This document shows, piece by piece, positions 7,333-15,011 of a stretch of 64,000 nucleotides of DNA. The notes beneath the pieces were generated by a model that was not told the origin of the DNA, did no database searches, and worked only from the letters and a program-made list of their open reading frames with translations. The stretch is from Oscillospiraceae bacterium. GTDB lineage: Bacteria; Bacillota; Clostridia; Oscillospirales; Ruminococcaceae. The stretch covers positions 1 through 64,000 of the forward strand of contig JAJQHD010000057.1 of assembly GCA_021199855.1 (NCBI GenBank), read 5' to 3'. Made by a program: the position numbers and the translations under genes. How positions within the stretch are numbered: position 1 is the first letter of the stretch; each line of letters begins with the position of its first letter.

Positions 7333-8934
7333 CTATTTGATAACGAGCTTCGTTTTTATACACATTAAGTCAGGTTTCACATCAATTTCTTCTGTCATGT
7401 CGAGTACCGGCTCGCCGTAGATGTTGAAATGCACCCTCCTTATTCCGCTTGAACGTGGACCATCGACGCCTGGTCGGGCATGATAAGTGTTGAAGATGTG
7501 CCCGTCTTTATCTTTTACATATGCGTTGTGCCCGGTTCCGAACTCGCCCTCGACGCTTCGTGAAGTCAGCAGGGGATAGTTCATCTTTCGCCAACTTTTC
7601 GGGTCAAGAGGATTCTTGCCCTTATCCAGAATCAGTGCAGAAACGACATAGGTCGAGTCGACAGCCGCACTAGAAAACGTGAGCCAGAGCTTGTCTCCTA
7701 AGTTAAGTGCAAACGGTCCCTCGTCGACAAACGTGTGGTTGTTCGCCCAGCCGTAGTCCGGCTTCGATATTATCACCGGCTCGGAAAGAAGTCTTGTTGG
7801 TTCATCGGGGTCGAGCTCCGCAAAATAGAGCCATGCGCCCAGATCCTTCGGCAAAAACTCCCTCTGCGACCATGCGACATAGTATTTTCCTCCCCACTCG
7901 AACTCGGTCATATCAAGCGTGATGGTTTTTCCTGCTTCGGCAAGGTTGCTTCCGTCCGCTTTCGTGACTCTTTCTGGACGAGACCAGTCATCCCGGTTCA
8001 TCGGGTCGCCGCCATCACGCAACTTCATCACGTGGCTCTCTTCGCGGAAGAACTCTCCCGGCGTGCAGGCGTGGAAGATATAAAGTCTTCCCTTGATTTC
8101 GTGGAACTCGGGAGCCCAGAGAAGTCCTCCAATTCCTTCATAAGTCTCGGAATCAAGCAGTAAAACTTCCTCCGCAGTCACAAGCCCCTGAATCGTCTCC
8201 GCTTTCCTTATATAAAGAGTATGGTTCCCGTCGGCGTCGTTCGTCGCAATAAAGTAGTAGTACCCGTCCCAGAAGGTAACGCACGGGTCGGCACGGTTCA
8301 CAGCCACCGGAAACTCAAAGTGCTCCTGATGAACCCTGCCCTCAATCTCATATTCGCCATTTCGGGAGAAGTCTACGCCGCTTAAATCCCAGTCAACCCG
8401 TTTCAAATCCGTCGACCCGTCGCTATAGACCGCCTTCGTCCGGATTTCGTCAAGCTCTTCTTCGGAAGAAACTGAAATTTCTTCTGGAAACTCAATAGCG
8501 ATATTTTCCGGCGTCGTGAGTGTGTTGACAAGCCTTTCGGCTACCTCATCCGGAATCTCGATTGTATCACTCATATCGAAGTCGCCGATATGCCCGTAGA
8601 GCTTATCCTCCTGCCCAAGCTCCTCATACCATAGAAAATCCCATGTCCTCGCCAGAAGCGCCATTCCGTCGCCGCTTCCGTCCGCCTCAGTCCTTATCGC
8701 CGAGACAAGATAGCTCCCGTCGTCCATCCTGACAGCCTTCGGCTCCCTCAGCGACTTTGCCGTTAAAGACCTATCCGGATTCTCTACAGCCCTAGCAAAG
8801 AACACCCCACTGTTATGGTTGAGGCTTTTGAACTCCTCGCCATCCCAAATGGCGATATGCATACTGTAAGCCAGCTTAGCATCATAAATCGCCGTATCCA
8901 TCGGCTCACGTGTATATAACCGTATCGTCTTCAT
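7333..8934 (-). CDS. Glycoside hydrolase family 43-like protein
   Basis: A 533-residue intracellular protein without a signal peptide. Residues ~1-145 form an N-terminal extension and ~148-205 look like a bacterial Ig-like domain (ISVSSEEELDEIRTKAVYSD). The five-bladed propeller follows: RADPCVTFWDGYYYFIATND (Asp216 as candidate base), LLWAPEFHEIKGRLYIFHA, and VDEGPFAL (Glu405 as candidate acid), then GEFGTGHNAYVKDKDG. These are GH43 hallmarks; members cleave arabinosyl or xylosyl linkages. The ribosome site GGAGG precedes the ATG at 8934. Position near the tannase-like gene suggests use of plant cell-wall decorations. The precise specificity cannot be read. Confidence 0.75.
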   Translation of the reverse strand: MKTIRLYTREPMDTAIYDAKLAYSMHIAIWDGEEFKSLNHNSGVFFARAVENPDRSLTAKSLREPKAVRMDDGSYLVSAIRTEADGSGDGMALLARTWDFLWYEELGQEDKLYGHIGDFDMSDTIEIPDEVAERLVNTLTTPENIAIEFPEEISVSSEEELDEIRTKAVYSDGSTDLKRVDWDLSGVDFSRNGEYEIEGRVHQEHFEFPVAVNRADPCVTFWDGYYYFIATNDADGNHTLYIRKAETIQGLVTAEEVLLLDSETYEGIGGLLWAPEFHEIKGRLYIFHACTPGEFFREESHVMKLRDGGDPMNRDDWSRPERVTKADGSNLAEAGKTITLDMTEFEWGGKYYVAWSQREFLPKDLGAWLYFAELDPDEPTRLLSEPVIISKPDYGWANNHTFVDEGPFALNLGDKLWLTFSSAAVDSTYVVSALILDKGKNPLDPKSWRKMNYPLLTSRSVEGEFGTGHNAYVKDKDGHIFNTYHARPGVDGPRSSGIRRVHFNIYGEPVLDMTEEIDVKPDLMCIKTKLVIK

Positions 8935-8966
8935 AACAAAAACCTCCAGGCATTGATACTATCTTA

Positions 8967-8995
8967 AGAATACACTATTTCGGACGATTTTGCAA
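8967..8995 (-). promoter_or_regulatory. Probable promoter of the GH43 gene
   Basis: On the minus strand TTGCAA (8995-8990) and TATTCT (8972-8967) are separated by 17 bp and lie about 35 bp before the ATG at 8934. Confidence 0.45.
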
Positions 8996-9048
8996 TGATT
9001 TATGGTGAGAGGTGGGTTGATTTATTGTCAGAACCCCACCCAACCCTC

Positions 9049-9077
9049 TTGACAACCTCCCAAATTTATGGTATAAT
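9049..9077 (+). promoter_or_regulatory. Consensus promoter of the broken BspA-like gene
   Basis: TTGACA (9049-9054), 17-bp spacer, TATAAT (9072-9077). The 20-base block at 9092-9111, 14 nt downstream of the -10, recurs with 18/20 identity at 56851-56870, also 14 nt after a -10. Confidence 0.85.
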
Positions 9078-9101
9078 TAATTAGAGGCACTAAAATAAGC
9101 A

Positions 9102-9137
9102 GGCACTTACTTTTTAAGTGCCACTTGCTTGCAAGTG
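9102..9137 (+). promoter_or_regulatory. Two adjacent perfect inverted repeats in the leader
   Basis: GGCACTTA (9102-9109) and TAAGTGCC (9115-9122) form an 8-bp stem with a 5-nt loop. CACTTGC (9122-9128) and GCAAGTG (9131-9137) form a second 7-bp stem. They cover the predicted transcription start and early leader, so they could be operator sites or RNA hairpins. Confidence 0.5.
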
Positions 9138-9171
9138 TCTACTCATTAAAATTCTGAATGGAGGAAACCCC

Positions 9172-11600
9172 ATGAAAAAACGCATTTTTATAATTCTTTT
9201 AACCCTCTGCCTTGCCGTGGTAGCGATGACGGTAATGGCGTTTGCCGAAATAGCATCCGGCACCGCTTGGGTTCTGGATGATGACGGGACGCTTAGTTTT
9301 TCAGGTATTGAAGGTATGAATGAGTGGATTGACACTTACCGTGCGACTTACTGCGAGGAAGTGACATCAATAGTTTTTTATGATGGAATCACTAACATCC
9401 CTGATAAAGCCTTTGATGGCTGCAGTAATCTGACGTCGATAACTATCCCCAATACTGTGACGGGTATCGGAGACCAAGCCTTTTACGGCTGTTCGAGTCT
9501 GACTACAGTGATCATTCCAAGCAACGTAGAGACGATCGGATCAAGTGCGTTTGAAAGATGCTCAGGACTGCAATCGCTCGTTATTGAGAACTGTGGGCTT
9601 GAATTCAATGCTAGTTCACAGAGCATCGATGAAAATATAATTATCCAACCCGCCCACACCTACTCCGGTGGCGTCTGCTCTGTTTGCAATCACACTGACT
9701 CCGACTACGTCATCGTTGGTTCTGCTGAGCTTCATGACGGGTACTACACCGAGTACGGGACGAATGTTGTCTCGGGCGACCCAGAGTATGCAGGCGTCTC
9801 AAACTACGCCTACTATTCCAATAGTGTGCTTTATCTCAAGAACTTCTCCTACACCGGCACCGGCGGCACAAGTTCGACAAACGCTGTCATCAAGCCTAAT
9901 TCCGGCGACCTGACCGTAAGCCTTTCCGGCTCAAGCACAATAAGTGGGGAAGGATACGGATTTTATTCCAATGTCGGAAGCATAACTTTTGAGAGCACAA
10001 GCGATACAGAGCAGGGAAGTTTGACTGTTAGTGCTTATGTGAATACAATTTATGGTTCCTCTAGTAGTGTGATTGTTATAGATAATGTGATTATCAAGTC
10101 TAGTGGTGCAAATATTTACTCAGGTGTAAGTATAACACAAACATTGAAGCGAGTGGAATAAGCTCTGGCAATACGATTACTATCTCTTACAGTGCGGTTG
10201 TGGTTGAATCTACTGGTACAGCTATGGTTGCCGGTGGGCTTTATATATTTGCAAGTGAAATTACATTAAACGGAAAACTTCAAGTAGGGGAAGGTACCAT
10301 AAATCCGGCAACCAACGGCACGTGGCAGATCGATTACGGCAATTCTGCAACTGATTGCCAGTCGATGACATATAGTTCGGAATTGAGTATCGCAGATGAA
10401 AAAGAAAGTAAGAAATGAAGTTCATGTACCTACTTCCGGATTGCCGAGCATGAACATTCCTACACTTCGGAAGTGACGATTGCGGCTACTTGCACGGAAG
10501 TTGGTGTGATGACTTACACTTGCATCTGCGGGGACAGCTACACGACGGAAATTTCGGCTACCGGACATGATTATGAGGCAGTGGTGACCGCCCCGACTTG
10601 TACCGAGCAAGGCTACACTACTTACACTTGTTCCGTCTGCGGAGATACTTATACCGGCAACGAGACCGAAGCTACCGGGCATAAGTATGAAGCAGTAGTA
10701 ACTGCTCCAACCTGCACGGAGAAGGGCTACACTACTCATACATGCTCAGCCTGCGGAGATACTTATACCGACAACGAAACCGAAGCTCTCGGACATAAGT
10801 ATGAAGCAGTAGTAACCGCCCCGACTTGTACCGAGCAAGGCTACACTACCTATACTTGCTCCGTTTGTGGAGACACGTACACTGCCGATGAGACCGAAGC
10901 CCTTGGGCACAAGTATGAAGCAGTAGTGACAGCTCCGACTTGCACGGAGAAGGGCTACACTACTCATACATGCTCAGTCTGCGGAGATACATACACCGCC
11001 GACGAGACCGAGGCGACAGGGCACACTTACGTGTTCAGTGGGTTCAATTGGGAGGATGACCTCTTGTCTGCAACCGCAGTTTATACCTGCCATTGTGGAA
11101 GCACAACGACGGCAGAAGCTAGTGTTACCATGCAGGGCAGTAGCGGCGTCTTCACTATGACTGCAACCGTAACCGACAGCGATGGCACAGTCCACACCGA
11201 CACCCAGGTCGCTGGTGTAAACCTTTCGACAATCGCGGCGGACTATACTTCCGTCAATGACGCGATAGCCAGGGCGAACGCACTGAATGCCACTAGCTAT
11301 AGCAATTTCGATACCGTAACGTCTGCTATAAATAAAGTTCAGTGGAACTTAAGTGTTGTAAATCAGGAAACGGTCAACAACTACGCCGAAGCAATCGAAA
11401 CCGCAATCGCAAATCTCATCCCCGCAAGCACCACCGAAGTGACAATCGATGAGCCCATAGAGGGCACGGATACTGAATCCGAACCGGATGATTCAGAAGT
11501 AGAAACCACTGCTGAGGAGAATCCGACCACCGGAGTTGCATTAGCACTATTGCCGGTGGCGATGGCGGTGGCGGGAGCTATTATCAGCAAGCGACGGTAA
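9172..11600 (+). pseudogene. Interrupted BspA-like LRR surface protein with NPTTG anchor
   Basis: GGAGG precedes the ATG at 9172, and a signal peptide follows. Then come BspA-type leucine-rich repeats (LTSITIPNTVTGIGDQAF) at residues ~70-135 and a beta-helix region. The frame is lost near 10105-10135 and continues one base out of register (NIEASGISSGN onwards), consistent with a one-base deletion. A second lesion is an in-frame TGA at 10416-10418. Downstream, four near-identical 38-residue repeats (GHKYEAVVTAPTCTE...) run from 10563 to 11018, then a CxCG domain shared with the surface protein at 57017, and a C-terminal ENPTTG, hydrophobic segment and SKRR tail. The intact protein would be about 800 residues. 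Sequencing error or programmed frameshifting are alternatives, but two lesions favour decay. Confidence 0.7.
10563..11018 (+). repeat. Four tandem 114-bp coding repeats
   Basis: Units start at 10563, 10677, 10791 and 10905, each encoding 38 residues of the form GHKYEAVVTAPTCTE-GYTT-TCS-CGDTYT---TEA with a paired Cys motif. A degenerate fifth copy precedes them at ~10449. High DNA identity between units suggests recent duplication. Confidence 0.85.
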
Positions 11601-11602
11601 CC

Positions 11603-11780
11603 CCCTCAGTCGCCCTTCGGGCGCCAGCGGCTTGCCGAAGGCAAGTGTCCCCTTCTCAGGGGAGCCTATGACTGCCTCTTCCAAGGGCTTTTGGGAGAAG
11701 AAAAATAGCCTCACCTGAAAGGGGAGGGGGACCGTGCGAAGCACGGTGGAGGGGTGCGCCCCGCAGGGGCGCGTCGCCGC
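11603..11780 (+). repeat. Palindromic intergenic repeat cluster (CTCCCC/GGGGAG family)
   Basis: The stretch holds CGCCCTTCGGGCG, a TCCCC-TTCTCA-GGGGA hairpin, a second TCACCTGAAAGGGGAGG block, CCGTGCGAAGCACGG and GCGCCCCGCAGGGGCGC. Related clusters lie at 45757, 50421, 56098 and 58618. The first hairpin sits where a terminator for the surface gene would be. No coding potential was recognised. Confidence 0.75.
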
Positions 11781-11848
11781 AGGCGACAAAGGTAGGCACA
11801 GTCAAATGGTTTCCCAATTTAAATCAATAAAAATTTTTCAAAAAGCCC

Positions 11849-11877
11849 TTGACAAACTTCACACGGTCGTATATAAT
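11849..11877 (+). promoter_or_regulatory. Promoter of the aromatic amino acid operon
   Basis: TTGACA (11849-11854), 17-bp spacer and TATAAT (11872-11877) match sigma-A consensus exactly. The predicted start near 11884 gives a 255-nt leader before aroF containing a leader peptide and attenuator. Confidence 0.9.
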
Positions 11878-11932
11878 CTATAAGGATGAACGAGGAATCG
11901 TTCTAAAACAGTATTTTACGGAGAGTTGCACG

Positions 11933-12004
11933 ATGTCAAAACGAATTTCCGGCTTGTCCGGCGTTATCTGCTTTGCATATTATTATTACTTTACCATGCG
12001 CTAA
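11933..12004 (+). CDS. Tyr/Phe-rich leader peptide of the aro operon
   Basis: A 23-residue ORF, MSKRISGLSGVICFAYYYYF followed by TMR, with GGAGAG about 9 nt before its ATG. Four consecutive Tyr codons (11978-11989) are followed by a Phe codon, with another Phe just upstream (FAYYYYF). The Tyr codons abut the first strand of the attenuator, so a ribosome short of charged tRNA-Tyr or tRNA-Phe would stall exactly where it blocks the 1:2 hairpin. Its likely function is regulatory sensing, not as a mature peptide. Nothing else in the leader resembles a T-box. Confidence 0.85.
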   Translation: MSKRISGLSGVICFAYYYYFTMR

Positions 12005-12082
12005 TCCCCAAGGTAAAGTGATTTGTGTTACAACAAAAAGTTTTGTTTATCAGTTGCACAGGTTACTTGTGCAGCTTTTTGT
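11987..12082 (+). promoter_or_regulatory. Transcription attenuator of the aro operon
   Basis: Three competing hairpins can be drawn. 1:2 is ACTTTACC (11988-11995) with GGTAAAGT (12012-12019). 2:3 is AAGTGATTTGTG (12016-12027) with CACAGGTTACTT (12057-12068), 12 pairs including three G-U. 3:4 is TGCACA (12055-12060) with TGTGCA (12068-12073), followed by GCTTTTT, an intrinsic terminator. Stalling at the Tyr codons masks strand 1, allows 2:3 and gives readthrough. Completing the peptide covers strand 2 and allows the terminator. ACAAAAAG (12033-12040) can also pair with CTTTTTGT (12075-12082). Confidence 0.85.
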
Positions 12083-12138
12083 GAAACTGCTAAAGTTCCC
12101 GGCAGACTTCTTTCCGACAAAAAGAAAGGACAATTATT

Positions 12139-13143
12139 ATGGTAGTAGCATTAAAGAAGAACGTATCAGAAGAAAAGCGCAATCAGCTCATCGATTGGCT
12201 TGGCGGAATGGGCATAAAGGTTCATATTTCCGAGGGCGAATTCACAACTGTTCTGGGTCTAATCGGCGACACAACTAAGGTCGATAAAGATTTGATTGAG
12301 AGCCTTGACATCGTCGACTCTGTCACCCGGGTTACCGAGGCTTTCAAGTGCTGTAATCGTAAATTCCATCCCGACGACACCGTTATCGATGTTAAGGGCG
12401 TCAAAATTGGCGGCGGCAATTTCTGCATGATAGCCGGTCCTTGTTCCGTTGAGACTGAGGAGCAGATTGTTGCAGTTGCAAAGGCTGTCAAGGCGGCTGG
12501 CGCAAATATGCTAAGAGGCGGCGCATTCAAGCCGAGAACTTCTCCTTATGACTTCCAGGGTCTCCACGCAAGAGGCTTGGAGCTCTTAAAGATTGCCCGT
12601 GAGGAAACGGGACTTCCCATTGTAACCGAAATCATAAGCACCAATGACCTTGATTTGTTTGAGGATGTGGATGTCCTCCAGGTCGGTGCAAGAAATATGC
12701 AGAACTTTGAAATGCTCAAAGAGCTAGGCAAGACCGACAAGCCGATTCTCTTAAAGCGTGGTCTTGCGAATACTCTGAAGGAGCTTCTCATGAGTGCCGA
12801 GTACATAATGGCTTCCGGCAACGAGAAGGTTATCCTCTGCGAAAGAGGAATCAGAACCTACAGCGACTACACGAGAAACACAATGGACATCTCGGCAATC
12901 CCGATGCTCCATGAGCTTTCGCACCTTCCTGTAATCGCCGACCCGAGCCACGCTACCGGAATGGCAAGACTCGTTCCTCCTATGGCAATGGCGGCTACTG
13001 CGGCAGGAGCCGACGGTCTTATCATCGAGGTTCATAACGACCCGATGCACGCTCTCTGCGACGGCGCACAGTCGCTTCGTCCCGAAGAGTACAAAAAATT
13101 AGCCAAGAAAATCGTTGCTGTCAGGGAGGCATCACTCGGATGA
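12139..13143 (+). CDS. aroF: 3-deoxy-7-phosphoheptulonate (DAHP) synthase, type I-beta
   Basis: A 334-residue protein that condenses phosphoenolpyruvate and erythrose 4-phosphate, the entry step of the shikimate pathway. Residues ~1-70 form the N-terminal ferredoxin-like regulatory domain of the I-beta subfamily. The TIM barrel carries AGPCSVE (~98-104), KPRTSPYDFQG, GARNMQN, LKRG, CERG and DPSHATG motifs for metal and substrate binding. The ribosome site is AAAGGA. It is the first gene of the operon, directly downstream of the attenuator, and its stop overlaps the tyrA start by 4 bp. Feedback control by Tyr or Phe through the N-terminal domain is possible by family analogy. Confidence 0.95.
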   Translation: MVVALKKNVSEEKRNQLIDWLGGMGIKVHISEGEFTTVLGLIGDTTKVDKDLIESLDIVDSVTRVTEAFKCCNRKFHPDDTVIDVKGVKIGGGNFCMIAGPCSVETEEQIVAVAKAVKAAGANMLRGGAFKPRTSPYDFQGLHARGLELLKIAREETGLPIVTEIISTNDLDLFEDVDVLQVGARNMQNFEMLKELGKTDKPILLKRGLANTLKELLMSAEYIMASGNEKVILCERGIRTYSDYTRNTMDISAIPMLHELSHLPVIADPSHATGMARLVPPMAMAATAAGADGLIIEVHNDPMHALCDGAQSLRPEEYKKLAKKIVAVREASLG

Positions 13144-13973
13144 TTGCCGGAATCGTGGGCTTGGGGCTTATAGGAGCCTCGTTTGCAAAGGCTTATAAAG
13201 AGGCGGGACACACCGTTTTAGGCTGGAACAGAAGTAAATCGGCTTTTGACTACATGAAACTCGCAGGAGATGTCGACGATGAGTTGACTATGGACAGACT
13301 TCACGAGTGCGACATAGTCATCATCTCAGTCTATCCCGATGCCTGTATTGAGTATCTTGAAAAAGCCGCACCATATTTCGGCTCGAAGCCGGTTGTAATC
13401 GACTGTTGCGGCACCAAGCGCAAGGTGACGGAAGTCGGCTTTAGGCTTGCCGATGAATACGGCTTCACCTTCGTCGGTGGACACCCGATGGCGGGAACGC
13501 ATAATTCCAGCTATAAGTACGCAAAAGCCGATATGTACAAGGGTGCTCCGATGGTTCTCATCCCGAATGGCGAACCGAGCATTAAGCTTTTAAGCCACAC
13601 AAAAGAGCTTCTTCAGCCCGCCGGATTTGGAAGCATCTCCGTCACAACTGCCAAAAAGCACGACGAGATGATTGCTTTCACATCCCAGCTTGCCCACGTC
13701 GTCTCGAACGCCTATATCAAGAGCCCGACTGCCCGCGAGCACAAGGGCTTCTCAGCTGGTAGCTACAAGGACATGACCCGAGTCGCCTGGCTCAACCCGG
13801 AAATGTGGGCGGAGCTGTTCATTGAAAATGGCGACAACCTGATAAAAGAGCTGGATATTCTGGTCGAAAATCTCGACCAGTACAGAACGGCAATCCGTGA
13901 GAATAATAAAGAAGAGCTTGTCAAGCTTTTAGATGATGGCAGAAAGATAAAAGCGGAGGTAGACGGAAGATGA
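13140..13973 (+). CDS. tyrA: Prephenate dehydrogenase
   Basis: A 277-residue protein that oxidatively decarboxylates prephenate to 4-hydroxyphenylpyruvate, the tyrosine branch. It has an N-terminal Rossmann motif (GLGLIG, residues 7-12), a GGHPMAGT signature (~114-121) containing the substrate-binding His, and HDEMIAFTSQLAHVV, the second conserved His segment of the helical domain. There is no fused ACT or chorismate mutase domain. The ATG overlaps the aroF stop (ATGA), and its own stop overlaps aroB, indicating translational coupling. Confidence 0.93.
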   Translation: MIAGIVGLGLIGASFAKAYKEAGHTVLGWNRSKSAFDYMKLAGDVDDELTMDRLHECDIVIISVYPDACIEYLEKAAPYFGSKPVVIDCCGTKRKVTEVGFRLADEYGFTFVGGHPMAGTHNSSYKYAKADMYKGAPMVLIPNGEPSIKLLSHTKELLQPAGFGSISVTTAKKHDEMIAFTSQLAHVVSNAYIKSPTAREHKGFSAGSYKDMTRVAWLNPEMWAELFIENGDNLIKELDILVENLDQYRTAIRENNKEELVKLLDDGRKIKAEVDGR

Positions 13974-15010
13974 GTGTTGTAAATGTTACGGCATCCCGAA
14001 ATTACGATGTAACTGTTTCGGACGGAATATTAGACAAGTGCGGAAGCTTCTGCAAGCCGCTTGTCAAGGGCAAAAAAGCCGTCGTCGTTTCGGACGATAA
14101 TGTCTATCCCATATACGGCAAGCGTGTCACAAAGAGCTTGGAGAACGAAGGCTTCTCCGTCAGCGAATTCGTCGTTCCGCACGGCGAGCGCTCGAAGAGC
14201 CTGAGCTCGTATATCAATCTCCTCGAATTCCTCTTTGAAAGCGGCGTTACAAGAAGTGATTTGCTTGTCGCTCTCGGGGGAGGAGTGGTCGGCGACCTTT
14301 GCGGTTTCGCCGCTGCAACCTATCAGCGCGGAGTTAAGTTCGTCCAGATTCCGACTACGCTTCTTGCGATGGTCGATTCATCAGTAGGCGGAAAGACCGC
14401 CGTCAATTTGGAGAACGGCAAGAACCAGGTCGGCTCCTTCTACCAGCCGTCGGCAGTCATCTGCGACCCGAAAACCCTTTCGACACTCCCGGAGGAGGAA
14501 TACCTCTGCGGCTGCGCCGAAGTTATAAAATATGCTGTCCTCTTCAGCGAGGAGTTCTTCACCCAACTCGAAGAGACCCCAGCCAAAAACCAGCTCGAAA
14601 ATGTAATCACTACCTGTGTCACCATGAAGCGTGATATCGTCAAAAAAGACGAGTTCGACACCGGCGAGCGGATGCTCCTTAATCTCGGACACACCGTCGG
14701 TCATGCAGTTGAGGGACTCAGCGGTTTTCAGACCCTTCACGGTCAGGCAGTCGCCATCGGTCTTGCGACCATCTCTCGCTCCGCCGTCAGGTATGGCTAT
14801 CTGAGCGAGGCAAACTGCAACCGTATAATCGCACTTTTGGAGAAATACGGTCTCCCGACCGAAACTGAATACACTGTTGATGATATGTACACTCTTGCCC
14901 TCTCCGACAAGAAGGGCTCAGGTGATGCTATCACCATAGTAGTCCCCCGAAAAATCGGCTATTGTGAGCTCCTGAAGCTTCCCAAAACAGATCTGAAGGA
15001 TTGGCTTTGA
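13970..15010 (+). CDS. aroB: 3-dehydroquinate synthase
   Basis: A 346-residue enzyme converting DAHP to 3-dehydroquinate using NAD+ and a divalent metal. GGGVVGDLCGFAAATYQRG (~101-119) is the nucleotide-binding signature. TTLLAMVDSSVGGKTAVN follows, and NLGHTVGHAVEG and LHGQAVAIG hold the metal-binding His residues. The length is typical. It overlaps the tyrA stop by 4 bp and ends 1 bp before aroA. Confidence 0.95.
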   Translation: MSVVNVTASRNYDVTVSDGILDKCGSFCKPLVKGKKAVVVSDDNVYPIYGKRVTKSLENEGFSVSEFVVPHGERSKSLSSYINLLEFLFESGVTRSDLLVALGGGVVGDLCGFAAATYQRGVKFVQIPTTLLAMVDSSVGGKTAVNLENGKNQVGSFYQPSAVICDPKTLSTLPEEEYLCGCAEVIKYAVLFSEEFFTQLEETPAKNQLENVITTCVTMKRDIVKKDEFDTGERMLLNLGHTVGHAVEGLSGFQTLHGQAVAIGLATISRSAVRYGYLSEANCNRIIALLEKYGLPTETEYTVDDMYTLALSDKKGSGDAITIVVPRKIGYCELLKLPKTDLKDWL

Positions 15011-15011
15011 T

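Noticed and set aside
10563..11018. Possible CRISPR-like array
   Set aside because: The repeats are contiguous 114-bp coding units without unique spacers, in frame with the surface protein.
11880..12138. T-box riboswitch in the aro leader
   Set aside because: No T-box consensus loop or specifier/antiterminator layout is present, whereas a Tyr/Phe-rich ORF and three competing hairpins are.
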